The position numbers were made by a program, and so were the translations under genes. From Sipunculus nudus (taxonomy: Eukaryota; Annelida; Sipuncula; Golfingiida; Sipunculidae), in the NCBI GenBank assembly GCA_026874595.1, contig CM049316.1, positions 11,522,839 to 11,586,838 on the forward strand: a stretch of DNA of 64,000 nt, read 5' to 3'. Below, piece after piece: positions 31,980 through 45,174 of this stretch (position 1 is its first letter; each line of letters starts with the position of its first letter). The notes beneath the pieces were generated by a model that did not search any database, had not been told where the DNA came from, and saw only the letters and a program-made list of their open reading frames with translations.

Positions 31980-33599
31980 ATGGTCATGACCAAGAAGACC
32001 CGCTGTGAGTGTATCGCTATGATGTCGATTTTTGTTTTGGCTCTGGTACAAGTCTGTCTATTCTCTACCTATTTGAAGCCAAAGGGATTATCTTTTCATG
32101 TAACTTATTTTAATACAGAGGTAAATACAGTTTTATTATTTTGGAAGGGATTGTTCCGCAGCGTTATATGATTATATTTTTAGAAATCTCGATACTGTTA
32201 GATAAATTTATCAAAAACTAAATATAAAATTGTTTCAATTGTAATTACAAGAAATACGTAATCCAGGACACAAATAACCTAGGAATATAAAATGGAAGAC
32301 ATCTGTTTAAGGAATTCCAACATGATTTTTACTGTAAAAAAATCGTACAACGCGTTTTGTTGAGTAACAAATAAGGATTGATACCAGTGTAATTTATTTG
32401 GTCAAATTGATAAATTTTGCTTCATATTAATCTAGAAAACTTGCACTTTAGCATTTGTTTTTGAACAGGTTATCCGTAAAGTACCTATGAGCAAATGGTT
32501 TTAGAAACATGTGTATAGCCTTTCCAATTTACAGCTGAGACCAAGCGAGGAAACCGCACCAGTATCATTAACGGTGCAGGGGGAAAGCCAAGAACATAGG
32601 TTACATTTACTAAGAGAGTACTGTCAGAGGAATAATCAAACCTCGCAATCTCAGGACAAGAAACTCCTGTTTCCTCATCAAGAAATAGTGGCGTCACCTG
32701 GAATAAAACTGACCGTCTGTCAGTCTTCTAAGGCTGGGTCAACTTTCTGGAGATTTATTGTCAACACAATTTACAATGGAACCTTTCTAAGGGAAATGGA
32801 GCCTTCATTTTTACCTTCAGTCATGAGCAATAATTTCACCAAGGTTATCTTGGTTCGACATCCTCTTCATCGAATATACTCTGCCTATAATGACAAAGTA
32901 GTAAGAATGACTGGCCATCACTTTATCATGCGTGAAGTCAGTCAAGCGTTTAACAACCTTGTGTACCACAAGTTTAATGAATCTTGTGTAAATGACTTCA
33001 GTTTTGCAGATTATATTCGACTTGCAACGAAAGAAGTTTTATCTGGGATGGAAATCTGGGACCTACATCGCATTCCACATTTCAGATATTGTAAACCTTG
33101 TGAATTTCAATATGATTTCGTTATAAAACTTGAAACATTCATCTCAGACTCAAAGGAACTGGTTAATTATCTCGAAAAGCGGGGCATTGAGGTCGCGCTT
33201 GACACGAGCTGGTTCGACACCAATTACCTATATGATAAATGTCGCTATTTCACCTCGTCTCTTTTGGCAGGCTGGCAATATGCTTACCACCAATGTTCTA
33301 CCGATGACAGAGTCCTGACGGGTAACCTAGAAGGACTTTATAATCAAGGATTTGTCAGTGCCTTTGGTTTTACAAAGAAAACATTTCAAGACTTGCCGGT
33401 TGCGAGTTGGGTGGATAAATGCATAGAGTTAGTTACAAGGGTAATGAAAGATCCGGAAAAAAGAAAACTCGCTAATTCTCTTGCAAAGGAAGCTGTCAAA
33501 CGTGCTATCAGGTCGTTGTCAAAAATACATCTGGACGCATTTATCAGAGCTTACCTACCTGATTTTGAAATGTTCGATTACAAAACGGGATCTAATTAA
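31980..33599 (+). CDS. Carbohydrate sulfotransferase, gene 1 (two exons, intact)
   Basis: Exon 1 31980-32120 and exon 2 32535-33599 (donor gag/gtaaat, acceptor ccaatttacag, phase 0) give a 401-residue protein, a usual length for HNK-1ST/CHST8-14-type Sulfotransfer_2 enzymes. These transfer sulfate from PAPS to sugar hydroxyls in the Golgi. Visible: a short cytoplasmic tail (MVMTKKTRCEC), a signal anchor at about 12-30, a stem, the 5'-phosphosulfate loop CQSSKAGSTFWR at about 109-120, the 3'-phosphate site VRHPLHRIYSAYNDK at about 154-168, a CxxC pair at about 233-236 and YDFVIKLE at about 240-247, all family hallmarks. Four N-glycosylation sequons (NQT, NGT, NFT, NES) occur. An in-frame ATG at 31956 lies before the likely acceptor, so I chose 31980. 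The family match is firm; the acceptor sugar is not predictable. Confidence 0.94.
32121..32534. other. Intron of sulfotransferase gene 1
   Basis: A phase 0 intron, gtaaat...tttccaatttacag, at the same codon position as in the gene at 59,213. AT-rich, nothing else in it. Confidence 0.85.
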
Positions 33600-33799
33600 A
33601 CCCATATTTAAAAACCTGTCGTTTTGGTTTAATTCACGCATATACAAATTATCCAGTGCTTTGTTTGTGACATAAAACGTAACAACATATTAAAACAATT
33701 CTGCTGAAATGATTCCACATGTAAAATACATTTGGGAATGTAGAAACATTTGAACACTTGGCGACGAGGAAGGACGAGTTAGATTGAACCTACTCCAGA

Positions 33800-34020
33800 A
33801 ATATTGCTCAAAACTCGTATGATCCCTAATTAAAGAAATAAAAAGGCTTTTCGACTTATTTGGGTCCTAAAAATAGGAGTACAGTTATATCCCAGTCCGG
33901 CCCAAATACCCTTACCAGGGAACGTCACTACGTTTTAAGTCCAAGAACCCCGCTATTTGATCATATGCTGCAAAAGTGCTGGTATGCTGCCCACCTCATG
34001 AGACCTTAGAAAGTTACCAG
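33800..34020 (+). repeat. Duplicated 3' flank of sulfotransferase unit (copy 1)
   Basis: 'ttgggtcctaaaaatagg...cagggaacgtcactacgtttt...aagtccaagaac...gctgcccacctcatga' matches 61085-61275 in order. 'gaaataaaaagg' at about 33835 is a possible polyadenylation signal for gene 1. Confidence 0.8.
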
Positions 34021-34219
34021 TATTTTACCAATTACCATGTATTTTCTAGGCAAACAGACTCAAACATTGTGAACAGACCTGGCATTGTTATACTCGTATA
34101 TTCACATCTGAAATAACAACTATGAGGAAGCTAGTAAATACCTGTAAGGGAGTTCTTTTTTTCACGATGTTCAACTTATAAATAATATGGTCCAGAGAAA
34201 GCATTGATTCAAGACATAT

Positions 34220-34375
34220 ATTCTTTAGGGTTCACAAAAGGGAGCGCGTGTTCTGAGTTGGAACTTTTTAACCAACAAGAAAAACTATGATTCGAGTAAG
34301 ATTCAACATTAACTTGGTTTTCTAGTAGAATGGTTTCTCCTGCACTGAGGAAACGGCATTTAACACATTTAACAA
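34220..34375. repeat. Duplicated segment matching 63005-63150
   Basis: 'tttagggttcacaa', 'acttggttttctagtagaat' and 'tttctcctgcac...' recur with similar spacing near the right end of the window. The minus-strand open frames at 34209-34511 and 63055-63270 share residues only because of this. Confidence 0.75.
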
Positions 34376-35190
34376 TACAATTGACAGAAATAAAGAAAAT
34401 AACCAGGGTAACATTGAAAAGGCAATCTTTTATAATTTTAAATGGTGTACGAACCCGTGAGGGGACACTCTGTTTGCTCTCTCCGAGTAAATGCTCTACG
34501 ATTCTCTCCAAAATTTATCATTTGTTATGTATTTACTAGTTTAATTAAATGTATCTCGCACATATTTCAATTTAAGGAGCTAAAGACAAAGACAGAGGTA
34601 CATACATAGACGACGCTTCCATTTTAATTACCAAAATAACACTGTCATAGATAACTGTCAATGGCCCCTATGAAGTAACGGGATATTTTGCACCTTAGAC
34701 AAATAGAACGATCACGATACTTATATCACATAGTTCAGTCCATGCATGGAGGTCCTTGATTCGTCCCAGGTGTAATAAAATGCCTGATCAACACTGTCCA
34801 TTTTATTCTGAGAATATGGTAAACATGTTTGAACTAGAATTAAAATAGAGTTAGCTGATCACATTATCACCCCCTCCAATCAAGAGCGGGATAAAAACAA
34901 ACTATTTATTCGATTGACTCAGCGGGTGTCAAACTCTGCCCATGATAATTATGCGCAACACCAGTAATATATTAGCGCTCCATAGGCAGGAGATGTGATG
35001 GCCCTCTCGTGGAAGACGGAATGCCACAAAGCCAAGCAGGATGTCGATCCATCCATCAGTGTGCCTCGAGGAGGTGGACATGTAGTGATATCCCAGGTGT
35101 CCAGGTCAAATACATAAAGGGCATGGGTTGAAATATAAACGTCAGATAATGTAAAGAACTTTTGGGAAAATATGTTAGCTTTATCTTTAT
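34376..35190. other. Intergenic, nothing recognised
   Basis: No coding signal. It appears to be inserted relative to the shorter paralogous flank at 61.28 kb. Confidence 0.45.
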
Positions 35191-35194
35191 CTAT

Positions 35195-36080
35195 ACCTGT
35201 TTTTATCTTAATGCAAGTGATAGTATGTCTTTATTAAACGCCATTGCAGAAATAAACAAAGCTCGGGTGTAAAGGGATAAAAAAATCACATTTTCACATT
35301 TCCTGCCTATGGAGAGCTATGTAATATATTACTTGTTCGATTCCATCAATATATCGTATAGGCAAATCGGCATTCCTAATGCTGGTTAATGCCTATTCTT
35401 AGTTTCAGCTTAAAATTTTATTTGAATGTAGCAAGCAGTCTGGCTGAAGTATTTTCTTTTAATGTCTTAACTAAAGCATCCAATCTTTCAAATGTAAATT
35501 AAATAAAGTTACTATGTAATACAATTTCATCAGTTTAATTTAAGGGGGAAAATCTTTATAAGTCAGATGAAACTTCACTTTACTTATTCAACAGCCCGTA
35601 CTTTTATTTTTAAATTTGGTTATTCTGCATATATGGTATGTAATTCACTTTTCCTAGCTAAACAGACCACCTGACCAACAGAGGCTTAAAGAAGTTTTCA
35701 AAGTTTTGTCTCTAATGCGTAGGTCGGTCGGACTATTTCATGGAGCAATATCAGATGCTAACGCTATTGCAAATAACCCACATTAGGGCGTTTCTGCCTT
35801 TTTACTAGTTACATATTTATATTATTTTGATAACGGTCCAATATAAGGATAACCAACAGTGTTTTAATGTATCCTCATTAGGTGTCGCACCAACACTATC
35901 ACACCCATTACTTGAACTGTCTGGGAAATCAAAGCCTCTTAAGGCAAAGGGCTTCAACCTTAAATCTTGTAACCATGTACTTTCTTCCTGTTAATGGTTA
36001 TTTGATGAAGGTCTGCTATCACATTGTTACGGTCCTCATTCACGCTGCAAATATGACTTGACAGATAGCAATACAAAAGT
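35195..36080 (+). repeat. Duplicated 3' flank of sulfotransferase unit, further part
   Basis: 35210-35400 parallels 61313-61510 ('ttattaa.c..cgttgcagaa.taaacaaagc', 'caatatatcg.atag'). 35930-36020 parallels 61768-61890 ('aaagcctctt', 'ggcttcaa', 'cttaatcttgtaacca', 'ttcctgttaat'). Confidence 0.7.
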
Positions 36081-36960
36081 TTACACGTATCCTCACAGGT
36101 AAATAGGAAGACTTTATAAGTGCTATAAAGTACCTCTATTAATTTGCATAAAGCATTTACACAATATATTCAATAGAAACAAAATTATAGGAATAACGCC
36201 CTATAACACGAATAAATACTTAATTGAAGTCGAGTCCCATTCGTTAATCACAAGACGTTTATGGTCAAACAAAGTTCAACGAAAGTCCGTTTCAATGTTT
36301 AAAAAAAAGTACATGGTGGCTCACAAAGGTTCATGGCAGGTCCGCCGACGGATAACGATTTAAAGTCCACATGTAATGCTGTTGGGAGGTAACAACATCC
36401 AGGATCCTGTATAAAAAATAAAGCAGTCCTCGGCGCGTTTTGCGTATTAGTCCCTTTTATAGGACGGAACAGGTCATTGGACTAGTTTATGTTGTGCGTG
36501 TTTTCTTGTGTTGTCCTTCTTTAACAACAAAGTGCTTGGCACTGCATGGTTGCTTGCGGGGACCACAGGGGAATTTCCATGCGGGGGACACCAATTATCT
36601 TACGTTTGTTATTTCAGGAAATTGCCTGTTAGGGCATGGAGCTCTTTTATGTAATAATAAAATATCTATAACAGTGGAATTGATTAATCGGAGGAAAAGA
36701 TTCTCCCTGTAATTCTCCAGTCGCAATCAAAATATACACTACAAACATTTTACTTAACAACTATAACTAAAGAATTCCACAGGACTGTAAGAAACTAATG
36801 GGTATCATTGGTGGCAATAACTCCAGTTTACAAAGTGTTAGTTTAATATACATAATAGTTACCCAAAGAGGCAAGGTGTTGCCAGTTAACGTAAACTGAA
36901 AACGGTTTCAAATTCATTTTTATTTGCTAAATACCCTCTCTAATTAAGAGAAAATATTGA
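36081..36960. other. Intergenic between sulfotransferase units
   Basis: Short matches to 61.9-62.1 kb ('actaaagaatt.cacag..ctgtag/agaaa') suggest diverged duplicated flank. The open frame at 36440-36712 has no recognisable domain. Confidence 0.45.
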
Positions 36961-36969
36961 AAACGGCCT

Positions 36970-37660
36970 GTGTTCAACACACCCTCAATTCATATAGACA
37001 CGAGTTATCATTCAGATGTGCATTTTTCATGTTACGGAACCCAAAGGTCAGGTTGTGAATGCTGGCTCCTCTTTGTGACGTTGATTTTCGTTTTGCTTAG
37101 GCAAACTTTAAAACTCAGGCCATTCAGTTTCGTTTACAATATAAAGGTAAATCCCATACTTTTGCTTGGAAAACTGATGACCTGACAGAACAAAACCCGT
37201 TATAACTATATTATCCAGATATTTTACATAATAACTCGTTTTATCTGAAAACGGATATAAAGAAACCGTATAATAGAATTTAATAAAAAAAAACTTGTAA
37301 TCTAAGATTATAATAAAATAAACAAACGTAACATATATGCTGTAGTTATACACCCAATTAAAGAAAAATATATCACCCGGTTTCCTACCAAACCATATAC
37401 ACTCGAAGTTAAGAGATTTAACGCTAGCATAAGATTCGTTTTCATGAAAAAAATCAGTAAAACAGCTCTTATCAATTATCAATATCTGTGTTTATAGCTG
37501 GAATTGAAAGACGTTTGATATATGCATGACCTACATATGAAAATCCTACAGACCATATTGTAATGACATGATGAAATAAATATAACTGCGTCAATATAAC
37601 TGCGTTATAACAATTTGTGGAATATTATAAACTTGTATGCACCAAATGAGGAAAGGAAAC
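36970..37660 (+). pseudogene. Sulfotransferase relic 3 (exon 1 only)
   Basis: Around 37030-37146 the frame reads GCECWLLFVTLIFVLLRQTL then KLRPFSFVYNIK, followed by a gtaaat donor as in both intact genes. It lines up with the cytoplasmic tail and membrane anchor of gene 1 (CECIAMM...FVLAL). No ATG stands at the equivalent start. Intron-like homology ('gctggaattgaaagacg') continues to about 37.6 kb. Exon 2 never follows, because a LINE begins at about 37.67 kb. Confidence 0.75.
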
Positions 37661-37669
37661 AGATTTTGT

Positions 37670-39273
37670 TTTCAGAGACCTAATATTTAAGCCTAAGGGG
37701 ACGGAAATCGAACCAAATGATATTATTATATTTGGAGGTGACTGGACCTGTTCTTTAACATTTAGGGATATAAAAAGGGGACGAGGTGTTTGTAAATTAA
37801 GAGTTGTAACTGAGATAATGAAAATAAAAATTATAAAGTAGGATAGATATATATGGAGAACGAGAAATCCAGAAAAAGAACATGATACATGACGACAAAG
37901 ATTGAAACGGATTTATAGTTGGCTAGATTATTTCCTTATACCTTATAAGAAAAACAAGTCGCCAGGAAATGATTGACTTTCATTTGAATTTATACTTTGC
38001 TTTGGGAGAGGTAAGGAAACAATGGTCCGCAGTTTTAATTATTGTTTCGATTAAGGTATATTGTCACCATCACAGAGGCAACAGTTATGACATTGATTGA
38101 GAAAAAAATAAGGATCGTACAAAACTAAAAACACTGATGCCCAGCTCCTCACTTAATACGGATTACAAATTATGACAAAAGCTCTTTCATTCAGACTAAA
38201 ATCGGTGTTATCAAAATTAATACTCAGGACTCAATATGGGTATATAGAAGATAAATCGATAACGGAAGCTCTAAGAGCTATTTCATATGCCATATATTAT
38301 ATATTAATTCAAGGAAATTAAATGGAATTTTATTAACTCTAGGATTATAAAAAGACATTTGATACTCTTGAAAGAAAATTTATATATGGTACATTCTTCG
38401 GGATATTTTGAAATAGAAAGAGGGATTAGACAAAGGGATCCATTCTCACCATATTTATTTATATTGTGTTTAGAAATAATGGCTACTAATAATCGTATAA
38501 TCAAAATATACAAGGTATAAAAACAACACGAAGAACTGAACTTAACCTTATATGCAGATGATACCACAGATTTTCAAACAAATATTGATTATGTGAAAAG
38601 AGTTATCTCACATTTCAATGAATATAAATGGTATCCTGGATTACAAATGAATAAAGTCAAAACTGAGGCAATGTGGTTTGGACTCTTAAGAATAATAATG
38701 AAAAACCCCTAGGTCTAAAATGGTTAGAATATGTTAAAGTTTTGGGAGTTCATATGTCATGTAATACCGAAATAATTGATTCACGCAACTTTGAGGATAA
38801 AATTCAGAGTATTTATAAGATAACTCGTATATGAAAACAAAGAAATGTATCCATACAAGGAAGAATACTATAAACTAAAACATTGTTTTATAAAGCTATC
38901 GCATACCAGGAAGATTAAAAGATCAATTGAATAAGTTATTGTGAACATTTATATGGAAAGGGAAAACTAGGGGGAAGTTAAAAGAAAAGATTTGATAAAC
39001 CAATATGAGAAGGCGGTTTAAACATGTTCTATATTGACCGTTTCATAAAAGCACAACATGTTATGTGGATTAAAAGGTACTTTAATAGACACAGAAGACT
39101 TGAAATTACTTCTTGATACATTTTGTGAAAGGATTGGAGGTATACAAATGTTACTTAAATGCGACTTTGAACAAAATCAGTGTAAATACGTGTTGCAAGA
39201 TATATATGTTCATATATTAAAGACTCGGAAGGAAATTTGAGAGCAACATTTGTTAAGTCCTTGTATCTGGAAT

Positions 39274-39340
<67 letters not shown>

Positions 39341-40306
39341 TAACAGGCAAAGGTTTTTTGTGAATTCTCTTTTTCAAAAAGGTATAGTGTATGTTTATTA
39401 AAAGTATAAGGGCAATGGGGACCCAGTAAATTTTTCAATATTGGGCCAACAAAGGAGCAGAGCGAAAAGTTGTGATTATCTATAGGACAATCTTAAAGCA
39501 GAGCAGGGGATTGATATACAACACTGAGACGGAAAATGCAGAGAACGAGGATAGATTGAATCAATGTAAGAAAGAAACGATTAGGCACTAATGAAGATAA
39601 TAAAATCAAAACAAGCTTATGATTTTCTGTTAATCAGATATTAGTAGGCAACATCCAAGAAAGGAAAAATTGATATCAGGTTTAATTTATTAAACAAGAA
39701 TGAGAAGTTTCTTTTAAAATGGTCCTTACTTATGTAAAGCTATAAAAATTGTGGGAATATCAGTTTATGAATAATGAACAATTATTTATAATTAACTAGG
39801 AAACTATTTAAATTTGGTCTCACAGAAACCAGTATCTGCATATACTGTCGAGTACATATTGATGATTAAGCACATTTATTTCTTAGATGTAATGTAGTTA
39901 AGTCCTTATGGCATGGAGACATTATGAGTAAAAGAAAAAAGTCCCACATGTAACAGATATTATATATTTGACTAAGAAGATATATGCTTAGTGTAAAAAA
40001 AAAAACGATAAAACTTATATGGACTTTGAGGAAAGGTTAAAATGCTCTCGCTCTCAGAATAAGACAGACAGTACCTGGAGTTTACTTCGGGAATAAACTG
40101 AAGAAAAAAAACTAAACAACAGCAACTAGAATGTACATTACCAGGAAATATTAATTAATTATATTAAGGTCAAAACCAAATGATCTTAATTTATATGTAA
40201 ATGTCTACGTCTATGTTTTGTTTGTTAAGGGTCGTTTAATTATTTGTATATGTTCAATTTAGCGCTGTTCAGTGTATATGTTTTTTTCAATAAAAATGTT
40301 TTCAAA
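37670..40306 (+). mobile_element. 5'-truncated L1/Tx1-type LINE, heavily mutated
   Basis: Pieces on the plus strand in shifting frames follow LINE order: endonuclease C-terminal 'NDIIIFGGDWTCSL' (about 37720), RT entry 'KSPGND.LSFEF' (about 37950), 'ERGIRQRDPFSPYLFILCLE' (about 38420), 'LTLYADDTTDFQ' (about 38545, the ADD box), and a long C-terminal region. It ends 'aataaaaatgttttcaaaaacc'. Many stops and frameshifts make it inactive. A (TA)n tract expanded at 39280-39337. Confidence 0.8.
39280..39337. repeat. (AT)n microsatellite inside the LINE
   Basis: About 57 bp of AT within the LINE 3' region. Confidence 0.95.
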
Positions 40307-40311
40307 AACCT

Positions 40312-40485
40312 AACCTTCTGATGACCATAGGGAACTTGATTCACACCTAAACAGTTATTGTTACTGAAGGGGAATTAAAAAAGCCTTAAGGAAGTGTATG
40401 CAGACAAGAATAATCTTGTTCCGTCTGTTAAGGTGGATTTCATGTGAGACCAGTTACAAAATTATTTTACTTGAAGGAGATAGAA
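40312..40485 (+). mobile_element. 3' end of a BEL/Pao internal region, upstream of a shared LTR
   Basis: 'gtgtatgcagacaagaataa.cttgttcc.tctgttaaggtg' and 'tttcatgtgagaccagttac.aaattat' match 44884-44985, the end of the internal region just before the next LTR. It abuts the LTR at 40486 exactly as in the complete element, so it is the tail of a further BEL copy sharing that LTR. Confidence 0.8.
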
Positions 40486-41363
40486 TGTAAAACTATTGGA
40501 CCATTGCATGGTTTTATGAATATTGTATTGCTGATATTTTTAGATAGTATGTTATAAATAATATGAGTTTAGTCGATTTTATACACTTCTGTGTTGTTAA
40601 TGAAGCAATGACTGGATATCAAAGTTGTAGATTTTTTGGTGTTTGTTTAAAGCCAATATGTAACATATCTGGGGTTAACAGGTGGTATGCCATACAGGCA
40701 TATGTTGATGGAATTGTGCGGGAGCATAGGTTTCATGTTATTCAATGAATAAAGCTGACACAGAATAAAATTTTACAAACAAATATTAAGTATCATGTTA
40801 CTGTATAACATTTATGATTTTAAGTTTAGAAGTCTGTAGAAAATGTATAACTGTGGAACCGGATATTACGATATAATGTATGATTTGTATTGAAGTACTT
40901 TTTTAAAGTACTTTGTATCCTTATAACATGTCAAAACAAAGAGAGAGCACTTCTTTATTTTATAAGTATGTATTGATACATAGGGTACACATATATGATA
41001 TTGAAAGTTCGTCGCTTGTTTTGACTGTAGAATGGACTATAGTAAGTTCATAGGGACCTTCGTGTAGCCACGAAATTGAATAGATAGGTTTGTGTAGGGT
41101 ACGGGTTTACTGGTTTGCCTAGGTAAGGGCCTAGTTTTTTACTGTTTTTTATTATGGCCGGTCGGTAGGTATATGAGATCAAGGGTTAAAAAGGTCCACA
41201 TGGTGGCCGGACGGTCCAGGTTTTGGAAGATTTGTCACAGTTCGATAACCTTGTGTTCGTGTGTAACGGTGTGTTCCGTGTGTTACGGTTGTTTCGTGAG
41301 ATGTTACTTGGACTTTGTATACTGAAATAAAATATAGGACTTTCTGAAGTAAAAATGGCTACA
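40486..41363 (+). repeat. BEL/Pao LTR 1
   Basis: Runs from 'tgtaaaactattggacca' to '...atggctaca' (TG...CA, 878 bp). It matches LTR 2 (from 44993) at its start and LTR 3 (55785-56633) along its length, including 'gtccaggtt.tggaag..ttgtcacagtt' and 'ttcgtgtgtaacggtgt.ttccgtgt'. An open frame at 40563-40748 lies inside. Confidence 0.85.
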
Positions 41364-44300
41364 GGAGCTTCCAAATTGACAAAACGCCGAATTAAAACAT
41401 GGACTTTGAACACTGGTAAAGCAGGCGCCAGGGCCTGGTGATGATACCGTCCGTCACGACCGGGCCTTTGCGCCTGCTCCACCAGTGTGATCAAAGTTCT
41501 TGTTTTACTTACACCGTCAGCGGAGCTGATTACGTTTAGTGGTAACCCGACTCAGTATTGGAAATTTATCAATCATTTCGAAAAAAAAAACAGTGGTCAA
41601 TCGGCTCAGTGACCGGAGGACAACCATAATGTACCGGATACAGTACTGTACTGGAAAGGAACGTAAGATGTCGTCGAAGACTGTGTTGTGTTGCCGCCAG
41701 AGGATGGTTGCAGACAAGCAAGCGACTTACCCCATAAACGTTATTAGCAACCACAAGTGATTGCTCGTGCATATATAGCTGGACAGGCTAATTGTACTTA
41801 TTGAGAAATTCTGATAACTCGGGATTGTTAAAATTGTCTATGCAAATGTAAAAATGTCAACTCTCTTTGAGTAATAATTGTTATCTTGCTGATATAAATA
41901 ACTCAGAAAACTTGCTAGAAATAATTAGGCGTTTCTTTATGCATATCAAGGCAAAATGGGCTGAAACAGCCGAGACCCTTATTGACAAGGTGTCGAACCA
42001 GATTTCCACATTTAACCAAACACAATGGACGGTAATGATTTTGCATTTACTGCCCTACAGACTACAGCCTACAGGCCATACTGAGTCAAGGGTCAGAAAG
42101 TTTAATACTGCCACACGTCCCAGGTTTATCATATTAAACAATCAGGGTGGTGTTAGTGGAAGTATTAAAATTAGTCGGACGATAAAGGATTAACAGACAC
42201 AAGATGTTCAAGATGCATGTTTTGTTCTAGGAATCATCATACTGTTTATTGGTGACAGTGTGTGTTGGCAGATCCCTAGATGACCGGAGAAAGTTTATCA
42301 GAATAAATCGGTTGTGTGAAAATTGTTTTTAGAGAGGCCACTTTGCTAGAGATTGTATGAAGAACAGTGCATCTACAGTTCAAGCTTGTAAACCTTAAAC
42401 ATCACACCTTCATATAGTTCACAAGCATGCTGATGATACTGCTGGTGCTGGCAGTAACGTTGTACATACACAACTAACAACAAAAACAGGTGATGACAAA
42501 CCAGAAGGTATGCATCATTTGATCAGTAATGATAACATGTGTGATAACAAATCTGATATAAATGTTTCAGGTCATTGCACAGCCACTTTGGCCGGGGAAG
42601 ACGAGTGTGTTTACGTGTTGTACCTGTTGTGTTACAGAACTGAAAGGGATGTAACGTGTACCATACGTATGCCTGATAAGATGTTCGGTCAGGTGTTACA
42701 CAGTGTGATCAGAAAATGGTTGATATTATAAAGTTAAAAGTTACTACAAGAGATTTTCTCTAACAACTGTGAAAAATGAAAATAGTCCTACCAAGGGTTA
42801 ACAGGTCTCAGATTTAATTGATAAATCTGTAGATGGTATGTAATGTATTGAGATAGAAAAGATATGAGCAGTTGGCAAATTACCTGTATCTAGACGGAAT
42901 ATCCTATTTAATAAAGATTTAGAGCCATGGTTACATTTAAGGGGGTTGAGTTTACCACAGTGAGATCAGAGAGAGGTTACACTCCTTATAGGTATTGATG
43001 TATCAGAGTTATTCTGGGCTTTAGAGGAGAGGAGAGGATGGACTCTCAAAGGACCCGTAAATAAATCAGGGAGGAGGTCATCTGCACATGGTAATTTTGT
43101 AAATGTTCATGATGATGCTCTAAATCATCAGGTAGAGCAGTTCTGGAAAACTGAATTAAATGATTATGTAGAAAAGGCAGCCATGGCAGTGGAAGATGAG
43201 CATGCACTCTCAGTTATGGTGGCCAGGTGGAGATTTAAATGCGGAGGCTGTTGTGCTCGTTTCTGTCTCAGAACTACTCAGGTGATCAGGGAAGTTTTGA
43301 TGGTCAGACAATTAGTACAGTACAGAGAATTTTTTTTTAAGTTGAGGATTGTCTGAATTTATTAGAAACAGAAAGTCCAGCAGTACATTTTGTCAATAAG
43401 CTATGTGTTGTGTTATCTAGGTGAGGTTTTTTAACTCATTAAGTGGTTCAGCAACAGCCATGTTGTTCTAAATATTATAATAGACAGTAAGAGGGCATCT
43501 TCTATTGTATAAATATCTCAAGAAAAGATGAGGGTGGATCGTTCCAATTTGGTAGGTTAGACAAGTGTTAACAGCCAACAAAGAAACTCTTTCTATAGCT
43601 AGCTCCATTTTTTCATTACCACTAAAGAGCTGCTACAAGACTTTGCAAACAGATACTATTATGGGATGATAATATCTCAACCAAACAAGTGATTTGGTGG
43701 AAGCAGTGGTTCAATTGTAGATGTGATTTAGGGAATGTAGAGTTAGATCGGTGTTTCAAGCCTTTAGGGTAAGGTGACGTTTCTAGCACAGAACTGCATC
43801 ATTTTGCAAATGCATCCCAGGCAGGTTATGGTGCAGTGTGATATTTGGGGTTTGTGGGTGTAGACAATATCATTCATAGTTCTTTTGCTACAGGCATGGC
43901 GAGGTCAGCGCCATTAAAAACTGTCACAGCCCCGACACTTGATTTGACTTCTGCTGTAGTTGCTGTAAAGCCAGATCAGATTTTGAGATCAGAACTAGAG
44001 TTTCACATCTGGAGGTCAATCTTTTGGACAGATTCTACATCTGTTATACAATTATTGAATTGTAGGAAAAAGAGTTTCATGTATTTGTTGCAATTCGTTT
44101 GTCAACGATACATGGGTGTACTAAGCCGTTTCAGTGGAGATATGTTGAGTCTGAGCTTAATCCTACAGGTGATGCTTCCAGGGGTCATAGAAATAAACCG
44201 ACAATGGAAATACATAATTTGTTGAGCGGACCAGAAATTTTGTATGAGGATGAATCACAATGGCCACCATGCACCATAGAAATTCAGGTTTAAGAGTTAA

Positions 44301-44992
44301 TGTTGTTCAGTTTATCTGAAAGGAAGGAATAGATCAGATATATCAGTTGGTAGATTTATATGTAGGCGTCGTAAGTCTGAAAGCATTTTCAGTGATTATG
44401 GTATACATTTTACAGGGGGTGACAGAGAACTGCGCCAGTCTCTGCAGTAGTGAAATCAGCAGAAAAATACTTGGCATTTTAGTCCCCTCAACAGCTAGCC
44501 ACTTGGCCGGAATTAGGGAGCGTATGGTAGGGCTCACAAAATAGGTATTGAAAGCGTGGTTAAAAAAATAAACAGTCCCAGATGAGACTTGTTGAAAGTT
44601 GGTACAGGAGCTGGGAAAATTCTAAATGACAGGCCACTAACGCAGCCTAGTGATAACCGTACGAATCTTTGCCTACTTACACCTAACAGGTTATTGTTAC
44701 TTAAGAGGAATTCAAGTAGTCCTCCTGGTGTATTTAGTCTTTTGGGTAAGATGGTTGAGAGAATATTTGCCAGCTTTGCAGCTAAGGCAAAATTGACAAA
44801 GCAGAACTTACAAGTAAATGACTTGGTATAAGTTATGGACGAAAAACTGTCCACGTGAAAAATATCCTTAAGGAAAGGGGACTGAAGTGTATGCAGACAA
44901 GAATAAGCTTGTTCCTTCTGTTAAGGTGAAAACAGCCAGTCGATTTCATGTGAGACCAGTTACCAAATTATTTTTACTTGACGGAGATAGTA
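41364..44992 (+). mobile_element. BEL/Pao retrotransposon copy A, internal region (defective)
   Basis: Degenerate BEL/Pao polyprotein in broken frames, in the expected order. A gag-type zinc knuckle 'LCENCF..GHFARDC' is at about 42313-42356. Next come 'HLRGLSLPQ...LLIGIDVSELFW' and 'EQFWKTELND...AVEDEHALSV', typical of the Pao protease-RT linker (42930-43220). RT remains are near 43330-43450, the Pao RNase H block 'LHHFANASQAGYGAV' at about 43797, 'FWTDSTSVIQLL' at about 44025, 'SGPEIL....QWPP' at about 44225, and an integrase tail with 'LNDRPLTQPSDNRTN' at about 44620. At about 3.6 kb it is shorter than a full element and has lost much of RT and integrase. Not autonomous. Confidence 0.85.
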
Positions 44993-45174
44993 TGTAAAAC
45001 TATAGGACCATTGGATGGTCTTGTGTATATTGTATTGCTGATATTGTTATATTGTATTTAAAGAATTAAAGAATTTGAAATAAGGTGATATTGATACACT
45101 TCGGTGTTATAAATGAAACAATGACCGGATATCCGAGTTTAAAGGGGCCCAATCACCTATAAAGCATGTTGAGT

